Positions 51,017-58,994 of a stretch of DNA of 64,000 nt are shown in pieces. The notes under the pieces were generated by a model. That model was not told where the DNA came from and made no database searches. It worked only from the letters and a program-made list of their open reading frames with translations. The position numbers and the translations under genes were made by a program. Numbering within the stretch: the first letter of the stretch is position 1; every line of letters begins with the position of its first letter. Source of the stretch: UBA1783 sp964449115 (lineage in GTDB: Bacteria > Bacillota_I > Bacilli_A > Erysipelotrichales > Erysipelotrichaceae); contig CAYUXW010000002.1 of the NCBI GenBank assembly GCA_964449115.1, forward strand, positions 13,808-77,807, given 5' to 3'.

Positions 51017-52057
51017 TTACTTTTGATTAACTTCCCAGTTAAATCCATCTTTATCGCTGGCTTTTAATTCAATTGCTTTTTCCAGTACAACTATTGGTCT
51101 GATATTATAGCAAGCCATCCAATCTATAACCATATCTGAGTTTGATTCAAATAAAACAACACTCTGTAAACCATTTAAATTGACAGTTGGAATAATAAAG
51201 TTGCAACTTGTAGTACTGCAAGATATCATCTTTCCAGCTACCCAATAATAATCGACATTAAACAAGTAAGCCAAAAAATCCTGTTTCAGCAAAGGATCAT
51301 CTTTAAGGATACTATAGAATGTCAAGACTGGTTTTCCCATTACATGATTTGTCAAGGTTGGGATAATAACATCTTCAGTCAATACACTATTTGTCATAAA
51401 GAAATTAATAAATTCATTATTGTACCAATTTAAATAGTTTAATTTTTCAGCATAATATTTTGTAGTTTTTTCTTTTAGCTCTTTTGTATTTATACCGGTT
51501 AATTCTTCAATGTCAGCCAATGTAATACATCTTGCTCCTGATTTGATTAAATCTAAAGCATCTTCTTCATCAAAACCTGGAGCACCTATTTTAGGGTTAA
51601 CAGGATAAAGTGGATCACTAGCTGCTCCTTTTCCATGACCATAGATACTGCAGATATTGTGAAGTTCCTGCTCAGAAAATAGATATGCAGTGGCTCCACT
51701 GATATACAGGCCTTCATTTGTCGTGCTGACTTTTACATCATAGCTCATAAGTATTATCTGATCATCTTTTTTTCCAATGACAACCCATTTGTTGTCATCT
51801 GCTGTTGCTAAAAACTCTTGATCACTATAACCGTTTCCAGTTGAATTGCTGTAGCCATCTGTTATAGAATAGCCCTTTTTAGAAACATACTCTAACTGCT
51901 CTTGTGTCGCTCCAATAGTTGGATCATAATAAACAATGTCGCCTACTTTGACATCGGGATATGAGTCCTTTTGCCCGTTAGGTTTGTCCGTCTTGCCACA
52001 ACCTGAAAAGGTCAAAAGCAATACAGAAATAAATAAAATTACCAATATTTTTTTCAT
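51017..52057 (-). CDS. Lipoprotein with a DUF6273-like C-terminal region
   Basis: 346 residues from ATG 52057 (GAGG upstream). Lipobox FSGC with Cys at about 19, so it is surface-anchored. The C-terminal third (YYWVAGKMISCSTTSCNF, then NIRPIVVLEKAIELKASD) resembles the formylglycine-enzyme/lectin-like repeats annotated as DUF6273 in clostridial surface proteins; this is from memory. Repeat or ligand binding is possible. It has its own promoter and terminator, so it is monocistronic. Confidence 0.75.
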   Translation of the reverse strand: MKKILVILFISVLLLTFSGCGKTDKPNGQKDSYPDVKVGDIVYYDPTIGATQEQLEYVSKKGYSITDGYSNSTGNGYSDQEFLATADDNKWVVIGKKDDQIILMSYDVKVSTTNEGLYISGATAYLFSEQELHNICSIYGHGKGAASDPLYPVNPKIGAPGFDEEDALDLIKSGARCITLADIEELTGINTKELKEKTTKYYAEKLNYLNWYNNEFINFFMTNSVLTEDVIIPTLTNHVMGKPVLTFYSILKDDPLLKQDFLAYLFNVDYYWVAGKMISCSTTSCNFIIPTVNLNGLQSVVLFESNSDMVIDWMACYNIRPIVVLEKAIELKASDKDGFNWEVNQK

Positions 52058-52078
52058 TTTTCTCACCTCGGTAATTAA

Positions 52079-52106
52079 ATTTTAATACTATATTAATGGT
52101 TGTCAA
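52079..52106 (-). promoter_or_regulatory. Promoter of the DUF6273-like lipoprotein
   Basis: Minus-strand -35 TTGACA (52101-52106), 16-base spacer, -10 TAAAAT (52079-52084). Confidence 0.75.
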
Positions 52107-52166
52107 TGATTAAATCGCTACTTTTTTCACAAGTTTAAAATGCTATTTTTTACTTGATTAATCATA

Positions 52167-52198
52167 TAAAAAGACCTGAATTTTCCAATTCAGGTCTT
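52167..52198 (-). terminator. Terminator of lepB
   Basis: A 12-bp stem, AAGACCTGAATT (52171-52182) with AATTCAGGTCTT (52187-52198), then T-run on the minus strand. Confidence 0.9.
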
Positions 52199-52250
52199 AC
52201 TTTTTTAAATAAAATTATTACACTTTAAAGCTATTTTGATTAAATATTTT

Positions 52251-52856
52251 CTATTCTGCTTTGCCAAATAAATCAAACGGAAAAATTATGAAGATATCTT
52301 TTGAAACGATTTGTGACTGTTTAAAAGGGCCATATATTCTAGAATCCGCTGATCTTGGCCTGTTATCACCCATACAGAAATACTCATCATCACCTAAAGT
52401 AACAGTAAAGTCATTGGTGAATAAACCTGCATAGGAACCATCTTGTGACATTTTTACATATTCCGGATCCAAAAATGTCTGGTCAATTGGAGTACCATTG
52501 ACATATAAAGTATCGTTGGTAAAAGTAATAGTTTCATTTGGTAAGCCTATCACTCTTTTTACCAGATTCTCATCTCTTTCTTCTAAATAGACCACAACAA
52601 TATCAAATCTTTCGATACCAGAAACTCTTCTAGAAAAAATATTTGAAAAACCATATGATTTATCATGTAACGTAGGATACATGCTTGATCCATTGACTAC
52701 AATTGGCATAAAGAAAAAATTAACCATGATTAAAGATACAGCAATCGTGATAAAAACAGTTATTATCGAATCTACGATGTCATCTAAATAGATTAAAATT
52801 GCTATAAATGCTGTTGCAAAGAAATCTAATATTTTTAACTTTAACTTTTCAACCAT
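52251..52856 (-). CDS. lepB: Signal peptidase I
   Basis: Cleaves Sec/Tat signal peptides on the outer membrane face. 201 residues: an N-terminal helix pair (about 11-25 and 31-50), catalytic Ser58 in NGSSMYPTL, and Lys100 in NLVKRVIGLP. A C-terminal MGDNRPRSADSR box is also present. Follows rplS with a 44-base gap holding a hairpin, so it may be expressed at a lower level than rplS. Confidence 0.95.
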   Translation of the reverse strand: MVEKLKLKILDFFATAFIAILIYLDDIVDSIITVFITIAVSLIMVNFFFMPIVVNGSSMYPTLHDKSYGFSNIFSRRVSGIERFDIVVVYLEERDENLVKRVIGLPNETITFTNDTLYVNGTPIDQTFLDPEYVKMSQDGSYAGLFTNDFTVTLGDDEYFCMGDNRPRSADSRIYGPFKQSQIVSKDIFIIFPFDLFGKAE

Positions 52857-52874
52857 AATAATTCCTCTATAAAG

Positions 52875-52896
52875 AAAGGCTGATTGAACAGCCTTT
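52875..52896 (-). terminator. Weak terminator or attenuator between rplS and lepB
   Basis: AAAGGCTG (52875-52882) pairs with CAGCCTTT (52889-52896). On the minus strand the following T-run is short (TTTCTTTAT), so partial termination is likely. Confidence 0.55.
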
Positions 52897-52900
52897 ATCT

Positions 52901-53248
52901 TTATCTGCGTTTTTCTTCAATTCTGCTAGCTTTACCTGAACGTCCACGCAAGTAGAATAACTTAGCTCTTCTTACTTTACCAAAACGAACAACTTCAATC
53001 TTATCAATGATTGGTGAATTGATTGGGAAAGTTCTTTCTACGCCAATTCCACTTGACATTTTTCTAACTGTAAAGGTTCTAGCAATACCTCTTCCGCTCA
53101 TCGCAGTTACAACACCTTCAAATACCTGAATACGTGTTTTGTCACCTTCCTTGATGATAACGTGTACTTTTACTGTACAACCTGGTTCAAAGTAAGGAAC
53201 TTCTTTGATTTGAGCTTTGGTAATCTTGTCAACTAAACTTAAATCCAT
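52901..53248 (-). CDS. rplS: 50S ribosomal protein L19
   Basis: Large-subunit protein at the subunit interface. Start ATG 53248, with AAAGGAG upstream and MDLSLVDKITKAQIKEVPYF matching the family. 115 residues; conserved PGCTVKVHV and RRAKLFYLRGRSGKASRI. Has its own promoter and a structured leader. Confidence 0.97.
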   Translation of the reverse strand: MDLSLVDKITKAQIKEVPYFEPGCTVKVHVIIKEGDKTRIQVFEGVVTAMSGRGIARTFTVRKMSSGIGVERTFPINSPIIDKIEVVRFGKVRRAKLFYLRGRSGKASRIEEKRR

Positions 53249-53276
53249 AACTATCTCCTTTTCACACATTTTTTCA

Positions 53277-53308
53277 ATAGTTCATGAACTTACTATCAGC
53301 GGAACTAT
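53277..53308 (-). promoter_or_regulatory. L19-type leader hairpin
   Basis: On the rplS leader, ATAGTTC and GAACTAT arms (7 bp) enclose an 18-base loop, just upstream of the Shine-Dalgarno. L19 leaders are known in Firmicutes; a match to the covariance model could not be tested here. Confidence 0.5.
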
Positions 53309-53325
53309 CTAGCATACGCTCAATA

Positions 53326-53354
53326 ATATTACCACATCAAAAAGGATATTTCAA
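53326..53354 (-). promoter_or_regulatory. Promoter of rplS
   Basis: Minus-strand -35 TTGAAA (53349-53354), 17-base spacer, -10 TAATAT (53326-53331). Confidence 0.75.
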
Positions 53355-53361
53355 CCAATAA

Positions 53362-54264
53362 TTATTTAAATATTTTATTCTCAAATTTAAATAACATTGG
53401 ATAGATAGCCACCAGAATAAAACAATTTAGACCATATCTTAAGGTTCTTAAAATAAAGTATCCTAAAGTCATTTCTGGAAATGCTGGGGCAAATAAAGCT
53501 CTTAACCCTGCATTTATGCCTAAGTATAAGGCTGCTCCGATAGCAGTTCTAATCAACGCAATATACCACTTATCTGTATTTTCAAAATTTACAAACTTCT
53601 CTTGAAAATACATTCCACTTATTAGCCCTAAAAGAAGTCCATAGCCATTGTAGAAATCTGTTGTCTTACAGAAGAAAAATCCTGATGCTGCTACTACTGC
53701 ATAAATAACTAAAAAAGTATATTTACTTTTAAATTTATCGGCTATTTTAATTGCGACCAGAGTGCACAAATAACCTACTGCCAAACCAACAATAACGTCA
53801 GTAGGCCAATGCGCTCCCAGATAGATTCTAGAAAAAGCTACTAATAGAGGAATCAATATTCCAAAGACCTGCAAAATCTTACTTTCCTTAAACATCAGTG
53901 CTACTGATGAAAAAAGTGCACCACTGCTGCTGGAATGTCCACTAGGAAATGAATAACCACCAACATCTCTTAAAAGTTCTATCTCCTCACAACACTGATA
54001 TGGTCTAAGTCTTTTAAAGATGTTTTTCAAATACGGTGTCATAACTGCTGCCAGCATTATGGCAGCACCAATTTTTTCACCTTTTCTTTTGTCGATACCC
54101 CAATATATGAACCCCATTACTGCTACAGCAACCGTCTCTTCTCCAAACATTGAGAAGAATTGGTTTAAATAAAACAATATGGTGTGCAAGATTGTTCCTA
54201 GACCTAATGATTGCAGCCAGATAATAAACGTTTCTTCAAATGGGAAAAACCAAACTTCAGACAT
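53362..54264 (-). CDS. PAP2-family membrane phosphatase
   Basis: 300 residues from ATG 54264 (GAGGTG upstream), with about eight hydrophobic segments. The PAP2 motifs are visible: KRLRPYQ (about 87), SFPSGHSSSSGAL (about 108) and SRIYLGAHWPTDV (about 145). Substrates include undecaprenyl-PP and lipid phosphates; the sequence does not decide. It is an insertion between trmD and rplS in an otherwise conserved order. Confidence 0.88.
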   Translation of the reverse strand: MSEVWFFPFEETFIIWLQSLGLGTILHTILFYLNQFFSMFGEETVAVAVMGFIYWGIDKRKGEKIGAAIMLAAVMTPYLKNIFKRLRPYQCCEEIELLRDVGGYSFPSGHSSSSGALFSSVALMFKESKILQVFGILIPLLVAFSRIYLGAHWPTDVIVGLAVGYLCTLVAIKIADKFKSKYTFLVIYAVVAASGFFFCKTTDFYNGYGLLLGLISGMYFQEKFVNFENTDKWYIALIRTAIGAALYLGINAGLRALFAPAFPEMTLGYFILRTLRYGLNCFILVAIYPMLFKFENKIFK

Positions 54265-54312
54265 ATAATTCACCTCAATACAATTTCTTTAATCTTATCA
54301 TAAAAAAAGAAA

Positions 54313-55041
54313 TTATTGTTTCTTTTCTTCCTCAATAATTTCTTCTAATAGTTTTCTTTCTTCTTCCGTAAACTTTCTTTGCTCTAAAAGGTCTTTTCTA
54401 TTCAAATATGTTGTTCTTAAACTTTCTTTTAAGCGATACACTCTTATATTTTCATGATGACCGCTTAACAATACTTCTGGTACCTGTAACCCATTGTATA
54501 TTTCAGGTCTGGTGTACTGTGGATATTCTAATAAGCCATTTTCAAAAGACTCTTCAATAGTTGATTCTTCACTTATTGTATCCTTGACCAATCTTGTAAT
54601 GGCATCAGTTATTACCATCGCAGGTAGTTCTCCGCCTGTTAAAATATAATCTCCTATAGAAATATGTTGATCAACAAAATTGTAAATTCTAGCATCGAAG
54701 CCTTCATAATGACCACAAATAATGATAATCTCCTCTTTATCAAGCAGTTTTTCAGCCATTTGCTGGTCAAATTTAGAACCAATTGGTGAAGTAATGACTA
54801 CATATGATTTCTCTGTTTTAACACTCTCTAAGGCATCTAAAACAGGCTGACACATAAGTACCATGCCTGCACCTCCTCCATATGGATAATCATCTACCCT
54901 TTTGGAAGCAAACTGTGAAAAACTTCTAAAGTCAACAATATTTATTTCTACCAGATTTTTAAGTCTAGCTTTTTTTATGATTGAAGTGTTTAGAAAATCA
55001 TTAAACATTTCTGGAAAAATTGTCAAAATAGTTATTTTCAT
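54313..55041 (-). CDS. trmD: tRNA (guanine37-N1)-methyltransferase TrmD
   Basis: Methylates G37 in tRNAs to prevent frameshifting. 242 residues. The SPOUT trefoil knot motifs GHYEGFDARI and YILTGGELPAMVITDAI (about 112-150) are clear. Overlaps the rimM stop codon by 4 bases. Standard rpsP-rimM-trmD linkage. Confidence 0.97.
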   Translation of the reverse strand: MKITILTIFPEMFNDFLNTSIIKKARLKNLVEINIVDFRSFSQFASKRVDDYPYGGGAGMVLMCQPVLDALESVKTEKSYVVITSPIGSKFDQQMAEKLLDKEEIIIICGHYEGFDARIYNFVDQHISIGDYILTGGELPAMVITDAITRLVKDTISEESTIEESFENGLLEYPQYTRPEIYNGLQVPEVLLSGHHENIRVYRLKESLRTTYLNRKDLLEQRKFTEEERKLLEEIIEEEKKQ

Positions 55042-55535
55042 AGCATTCCCTCAATTACATCAATGTCAATGCGCTTGTTTTCAACATTGACTTCTTTAAT
55101 AAACCTGTCAACGAAAGGAATTAAAACTTCTTTATCAGCAGTATCGATTCTTAATACTGTCTGATAACCATCTTCAACTGCAGAAACATGACCAATTTTT
55201 TGATTATTGTAATAGACTGAACAATCCTGTAGTTCAAAAAAGTAATATACACCTTCACTTAATGTATGTACATCATCTTTTTTAATGAATATGTCACAGC
55301 CTTTATATTTTTCAACCAGATTTATATCCTGCTTTTCAAAAAAAGAAAGTAGAATAAATCCTTTATGTTTTCTAAAACTTTTGATAACTACAGGTTCAAA
55401 GGCATTCATATATCTGATATATAGCTGCTGGGTCACCTTAAAACGAACATCCTCAAAATCAGTATGTGATTTTATTTTCAGTTCCCCTTTTAAACCAAAA
55501 GTGTTTACAATATTTCCTACTCTAACATATTCCAT
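55038..55535 (-). CDS. rimM: Ribosome maturation factor RimM
   Basis: Assists 30S head assembly near S19. 165 residues from ATG 55535 (GGAGAT upstream). N-terminal RimM domain (VRVGNIVNTFGLKGELKI) and C-terminal PRC-barrel (YYFFELQDCSVYYNNQKIGHV). Its Shine-Dalgarno begins straight after the T-run of a terminator, so its expression relies on readthrough. Overlaps trmD. Confidence 0.94.
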   Translation of the reverse strand: MEYVRVGNIVNTFGLKGELKIKSHTDFEDVRFKVTQQLYIRYMNAFEPVVIKSFRKHKGFILLSFFEKQDINLVEKYKGCDIFIKKDDVHTLSEGVYYFFELQDCSVYYNNQKIGHVSAVEDGYQTVLRIDTADKEVLIPFVDRFIKEVNVENKRIDIDVIEGML

Positions 55536-55547
55536 AATCAAATCTCC

Positions 55548-55575
55548 AAAAAAGGATGCTAAAATAGTGCATCCT
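55548..55575 (-). terminator. Internal terminator between khpA and rimM
   Basis: AGGATGC (55553-55559) pairs with GCATCCT (55569-55575), followed on the minus strand by six T. The khpA stop codon (55574-55576) is part of the stem. Confidence 0.75.
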
Positions 55576-55822
55576 AATATGATTCAAATTTAATTGATAC
55601 TCTTTTATTTTCAATACTTGAACAAACTGACATCATCTGTCTGATGCTTGAAGCCATACTTCCGCCTCTACCAATCAGTCTGGCAATATCATTGCTTGTA
55701 GCATGGACAAATAATACAATTTCATTTTTGTTAAGACTATCCATTTGTTGAACCGAAACTTTATCTGGTTCATCAACCATTGGTCTAACAATGTCCATTA
55801 AAGTTTTTTCGTAATCAATCAT
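55574..55822 (-). CDS. khpA: KH-domain RNA-binding protein KhpA
   Basis: A single-KH RNA-binding protein of 82 residues (YlqC type), often partnered with KhpB (EloR/Jag). The GxxG loop is GRGG in IARLIGRGGSMASSIRQM (about 47-64). Follows rpsP by six bases, as in many Firmicutes. Its stop codon lies in a terminator. Confidence 0.93.
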   Translation of the reverse strand: MIDYEKTLMDIVRPMVDEPDKVSVQQMDSLNKNEIVLFVHATSNDIARLIGRGGSMASSIRQMMSVCSSIENKRVSIKFESY

Positions 55823-55828
55823 TTTAAC

Positions 55829-56089
55829 CTACTTTGAGTCATGAAATTTCTTCATGATTCCTTCTCTTGATAAGATTGCACGAACAGTTTCAGTTGGCTG
55901 AGCACCTTCTTTTAACCAGTATAGCGCTCTTTCTTCATCAATTTTGATAGTTGCAGGCGTTGTTTGAGGATTGTAGTAACCAAGTGTATCAATTGGACGA
56001 CCATCTCTTCTTGTTTTTGCGTCCATAGCAACTATTCTGTAAGTAGCAGCTTTTTTAGCTCCCATTCTTCTTAAACGTAATTTAACCAT
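55829..56089 (-). CDS. rpsP: 30S ribosomal protein S16
   Basis: 86 residues; starts MVKLRLRRMGAKKAATYRIV and continues with DSKTRRDG-like AMDAKTRRDGRPIDTLGYYNP, the S16 hallmark. First gene of rpsP-khpA-(terminator)-rimM-trmD, with a strong promoter just upstream. Confidence 0.97.
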   Translation of the reverse strand: MVKLRLRRMGAKKAATYRIVAMDAKTRRDGRPIDTLGYYNPQTTPATIKIDEERALYWLKEGAQPTETVRAILSREGIMKKFHDSK

Positions 56090-56122
56090 ATAAAATATAC
56101 CTCTTTTTTCTTTTCCTTAAGT

Positions 56123-56151
56123 ATAATACTACTATTAAAAACTGCTGTCAA
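56123..56151 (-). promoter_or_regulatory. Promoter of rpsP operon
   Basis: Minus-strand -35 TTGACA (56146-56151), 17-base spacer, -10 TATTAT (56123-56128). Confidence 0.85.
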
Positions 56152-56167
56152 GCATTTTTACTTGACA
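56146..56167 (-). terminator. Hairpin after the deacetylase gene, sharing the rpsP -35 box
   Basis: TGTCAAG (56146-56152) pairs with CTTGACA (56161-56167). On the minus strand a T5 run begins four bases later. The 3' arm contains the rpsP -35 hexamer. Confidence 0.45.
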
Positions 56168-56169
56168 CC

Positions 56170-57594
56170 CTAATTATTTGTTCCATGATGGCAGGTCGGG
56201 CTTGAATAATCTAATGGCAAAAAGGTATAGCCATTGATTAATCCCCATAAAATTATTCTTTCAACAGCATCTACTGAAAATCCCTGAGTATCATGCTGTA
56301 AAACTATTGACACATTATATTTTTTGATTCCTTTGATAACATTATTGTAAACAGCATCACTGGTTTTACTTCCACCTGCATCACCACTGGAAACATTCCA
56401 GTCAAAATACTTATAACCATTACTGGTTACTGAACCAACTAAAGCAGACATAATACCCTTGCAATAGTTTGCTGAGACCGTATTACTTGAACCACCAGGG
56501 AACCTGATAAGCTTTGTATAGGTACCCGTTTGCTGATAGATCAGTTCTCCATTATAGTTTAAGTCACTATAGAAAGCATCTATTGATGAGTAAATATTGG
56601 CATAATTATGAGAATAGGTGTGATTTCCTATACTGTGTCCTTTTTGATAAGCATTTCCAACATTATAAAAATATCCACTGTTTTTACCATTAACAAAGAA
56701 AGTAGCTTTAACATTGTATTTGTCCAATATATCTAAAAGTCTGCTGGTATAACCACTTGGTCCATCATCAAAAGTTAAATAGACAATCTTTCCCGTTGGA
56801 TTTAAATATTGTGGGTCTGCTTGTTTTTTATAGACATAGATTTCCCTGTTTACGGAAGTAACATTACCAGCAAAATCGCTGATAAGATAGGCTAAAGTGT
56901 AAATTCCCACCTTGTTAATGTCTACTTCTCCACTAATTACAACATATTCTGTTAAATCACCATCTTTCAGATCAAAGGCGCTATAACCAACATTGTAGTC
57001 TGTTCCCAGCTCTATTGCTGTATATGGTGAATCAAAACTGATTACAGGAGCTGTCGTGTCAACATATTTTATTTCTCGTTCTTTTATTGTAGTATTGCCA
57101 CTTGAATCAGTTACTTTATAAATAACTTTATCATCTACAACTTCTCTAATTACCTTGTCAGTAATATCACCATCATAATTATCAAAACAACTGAAACCCT
57201 CTTCGATATAATCGTTTCCATATTCAGTAAAATAGTCATCATTTTCAACGAGAGTTATTATTGGAGCGGTCGTATCAGCAACTAAAAAGGTCAAAGTCAT
57301 TTCTTTTTGTTGACTGTTGATGCTGCATTTATATGTAATCCTCTGTTCACCTAACAGTAAGGTGTTGACTTCTCCTATTATTTCGACTTCCAACATTTTT
57401 CTAATTAATTTAAAATGTTTCTTCTGATAATAGGCCTTAATAACAGGAGATATAAATTCGCTTTGATATTCTAACTGGTAATCTATATTTTTGTCGTATT
57501 CAAAAACTATTTCATTTTCATCCAGAATAATAAATGAAACTGTTAATGTCAAAATCAAAATAGCCAGTATGATAATTTTATTTTTCATATTCAT
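56170..57594 (-). CDS. Polysaccharide deacetylase with Ig-like repeats
   Basis: 474 residues; ATG 57594 or 57588 (Shine-Dalgarno AGGT is ambiguous). N-terminal membrane anchor (about 6-24). A first beta domain is followed by two DUF5011/Ig-like repeats (DTTAPIITL and DTTAPVISF starts, each with an FDxxDGDxT element). The C-terminal NodB deacetylase domain has TFDDGPSG (about 274) and HTYSH (about 324), with a metal-binding Asp-His-His. Likely N-deacetylates cell-wall glycan outside the cell. An insertion between ffh and rpsP. Confidence 0.9.
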   Translation of the reverse strand: MNMKNKIIILAILILTLTVSFIILDENEIVFEYDKNIDYQLEYQSEFISPVIKAYYQKKHFKLIRKMLEVEIIGEVNTLLLGEQRITYKCSINSQQKEMTLTFLVADTTAPIITLVENDDYFTEYGNDYIEEGFSCFDNYDGDITDKVIREVVDDKVIYKVTDSSGNTTIKEREIKYVDTTAPVISFDSPYTAIELGTDYNVGYSAFDLKDGDLTEYVVISGEVDINKVGIYTLAYLISDFAGNVTSVNREIYVYKKQADPQYLNPTGKIVYLTFDDGPSGYTSRLLDILDKYNVKATFFVNGKNSGYFYNVGNAYQKGHSIGNHTYSHNYANIYSSIDAFYSDLNYNGELIYQQTGTYTKLIRFPGGSSNTVSANYCKGIMSALVGSVTSNGYKYFDWNVSSGDAGGSKTSDAVYNNVIKGIKKYNVSIVLQHDTQGFSVDAVERIILWGLINGYTFLPLDYSSPTCHHGTNN

Positions 57595-57635
57595 TTACCT
57601 GTTAATCTTATTATAAATCATTGTTAGAAAATTAC

Positions 57636-57661
57636 AAAAAAAACTCAGAATAATCTGAGTT
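57636..57661 (-). terminator. Terminator of ffh
   Basis: AACTCAGA (57642-57649) pairs with TCTGAGTT (57654-57661), then eight T on the minus strand. The ffh stop codon overlaps the stem. Confidence 0.88.
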
Positions 57662-58976
57662 AAAATTTGCGATATCTGCCAAGTCCCATCGAAGCCATCA
57701 TTCTCTTGGTTTTATCAAAACTATTAATCAATTTGTTAACATCACTTACTGATGTTCCCGAACCTTTGGCAATTCTGTTTTTATGAGAACTTCTTAAATC
57801 TTCTGGATATCTTCTTTCATATGGGGTCATTGAATTAATTATTGCTTCATAGGTCTTAAATACTCCATCTGTATCTACTGAATCAATCTGAGATGCAAAT
57901 TGATTCATTCCCGGAAGCATTTTCAAAATACTGCCAATTGAACCTAACTTTCTGGTCTGTTTCATCTGAACCAGCATATCCTCTAAAGAGAAAGTACCGT
58001 TCATCATGTTTTCCATTGCTTTGTTAGCCAGCTCCATATCAAATGCTTCTTCAGCTTTTTCTACCAGAGTCTGTAAATCTCCCATTCCCAGGATTCTAGA
58101 AGCCATTCTATCAGGATAGAAGACATCAATATCATCGACTTTTTCACCAGTTCCCACGAATTTAACCGGTACATCGGTAACTGCTTTAACCGATAATACT
58201 CCCCCACCTCGTGCATCACCATCAAATTTAGTGACTACTAAACCGGTAATGTTCAATAAATCATCAAAAACTTTGGCAACATTGACAATGTCCTGTCCTG
58301 TTAGAGCATCGACAGTCAGCAGTATTTCATCTGGGCGATATCTTCTTTTCAGTTGATCAAGTTCATTCATAAGTGTTTCATCAATATGTAAACGACCTGC
58401 AGTATCGATGATAACAGTATCATAGTTATTGCTCTTGGCATAGGTTAACCCTTTTTCCACCGTATCAACAGCATTTACCTTATTACCTAGAGTAAATACC
58501 TCGCAGTCAATCTGTTTTCCTAAAGTCTGTAATTGTTCAATCGCTGCCGGTCTGATAATGTCAGCTGCAATTAATAAAGGTTTTCTATCCTGCTTTTCTT
58601 TAATCAATTTAGCAATCTTGGCTGCTGAGGTTGTTTTACCAGTGCCCTGCAAACCAACAATCATTACAGTTGTAATACCTGATTGCTTATATAAAAGTTC
58701 TGACTGTCCATCACCTAAAAGTCTGGTAATTTCATCTCTGACAATTTTATAGACCATGGTTGAAGGATCCAAACTTTCAGCAACCTGAACACCAACCATT
58801 TCCTTTCTGATACGTTCAATAAAATCCCTGACTACCTTATAGTTAACGTCAGCTTCCAATAAAGCTGTTCTGATTTCTCTCAGCATTGATTCCATATTTT
58901 TGTTTGAAAGTTTGTCTTTGCCAACAATATGTTTAAATGCAGCGGTCAATCTATTACTTAACGATTCAAATGCCAT
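57660..58976 (-). CDS. ffh: Signal recognition particle GTPase Ffh
   Basis: The SRP54 homologue that delivers nascent membrane proteins to FtsY. 438 residues from ATG 58976 (AAAGGAG upstream). NG domain with GLQGTGKTT (about 105), DTAGRLHID, TKFDGDARGGG (about 250) and the Met-rich M domain after 320 (MMNGTFSLEDMLVQMKQ; MMASMGLGRYRKF end). It lacks the ylxM partner upstream; thiI is there instead. Ends at a terminator fused to its stop codon. Confidence 0.97.
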   Translation of the reverse strand: MAFESLSNRLTAAFKHIVGKDKLSNKNMESMLREIRTALLEADVNYKVVRDFIERIRKEMVGVQVAESLDPSTMVYKIVRDEITRLLGDGQSELLYKQSGITTVMIVGLQGTGKTTSAAKIAKLIKEKQDRKPLLIAADIIRPAAIEQLQTLGKQIDCEVFTLGNKVNAVDTVEKGLTYAKSNNYDTVIIDTAGRLHIDETLMNELDQLKRRYRPDEILLTVDALTGQDIVNVAKVFDDLLNITGLVVTKFDGDARGGGVLSVKAVTDVPVKFVGTGEKVDDIDVFYPDRMASRILGMGDLQTLVEKAEEAFDMELANKAMENMMNGTFSLEDMLVQMKQTRKLGSIGSILKMLPGMNQFASQIDSVDTDGVFKTYEAIINSMTPYERRYPEDLRSSHKNRIAKGSGTSVSDVNKLINSFDKTKRMMASMGLGRYRKF

Positions 58977-58994
58977 AATCTTTTCTCCTTTCAA

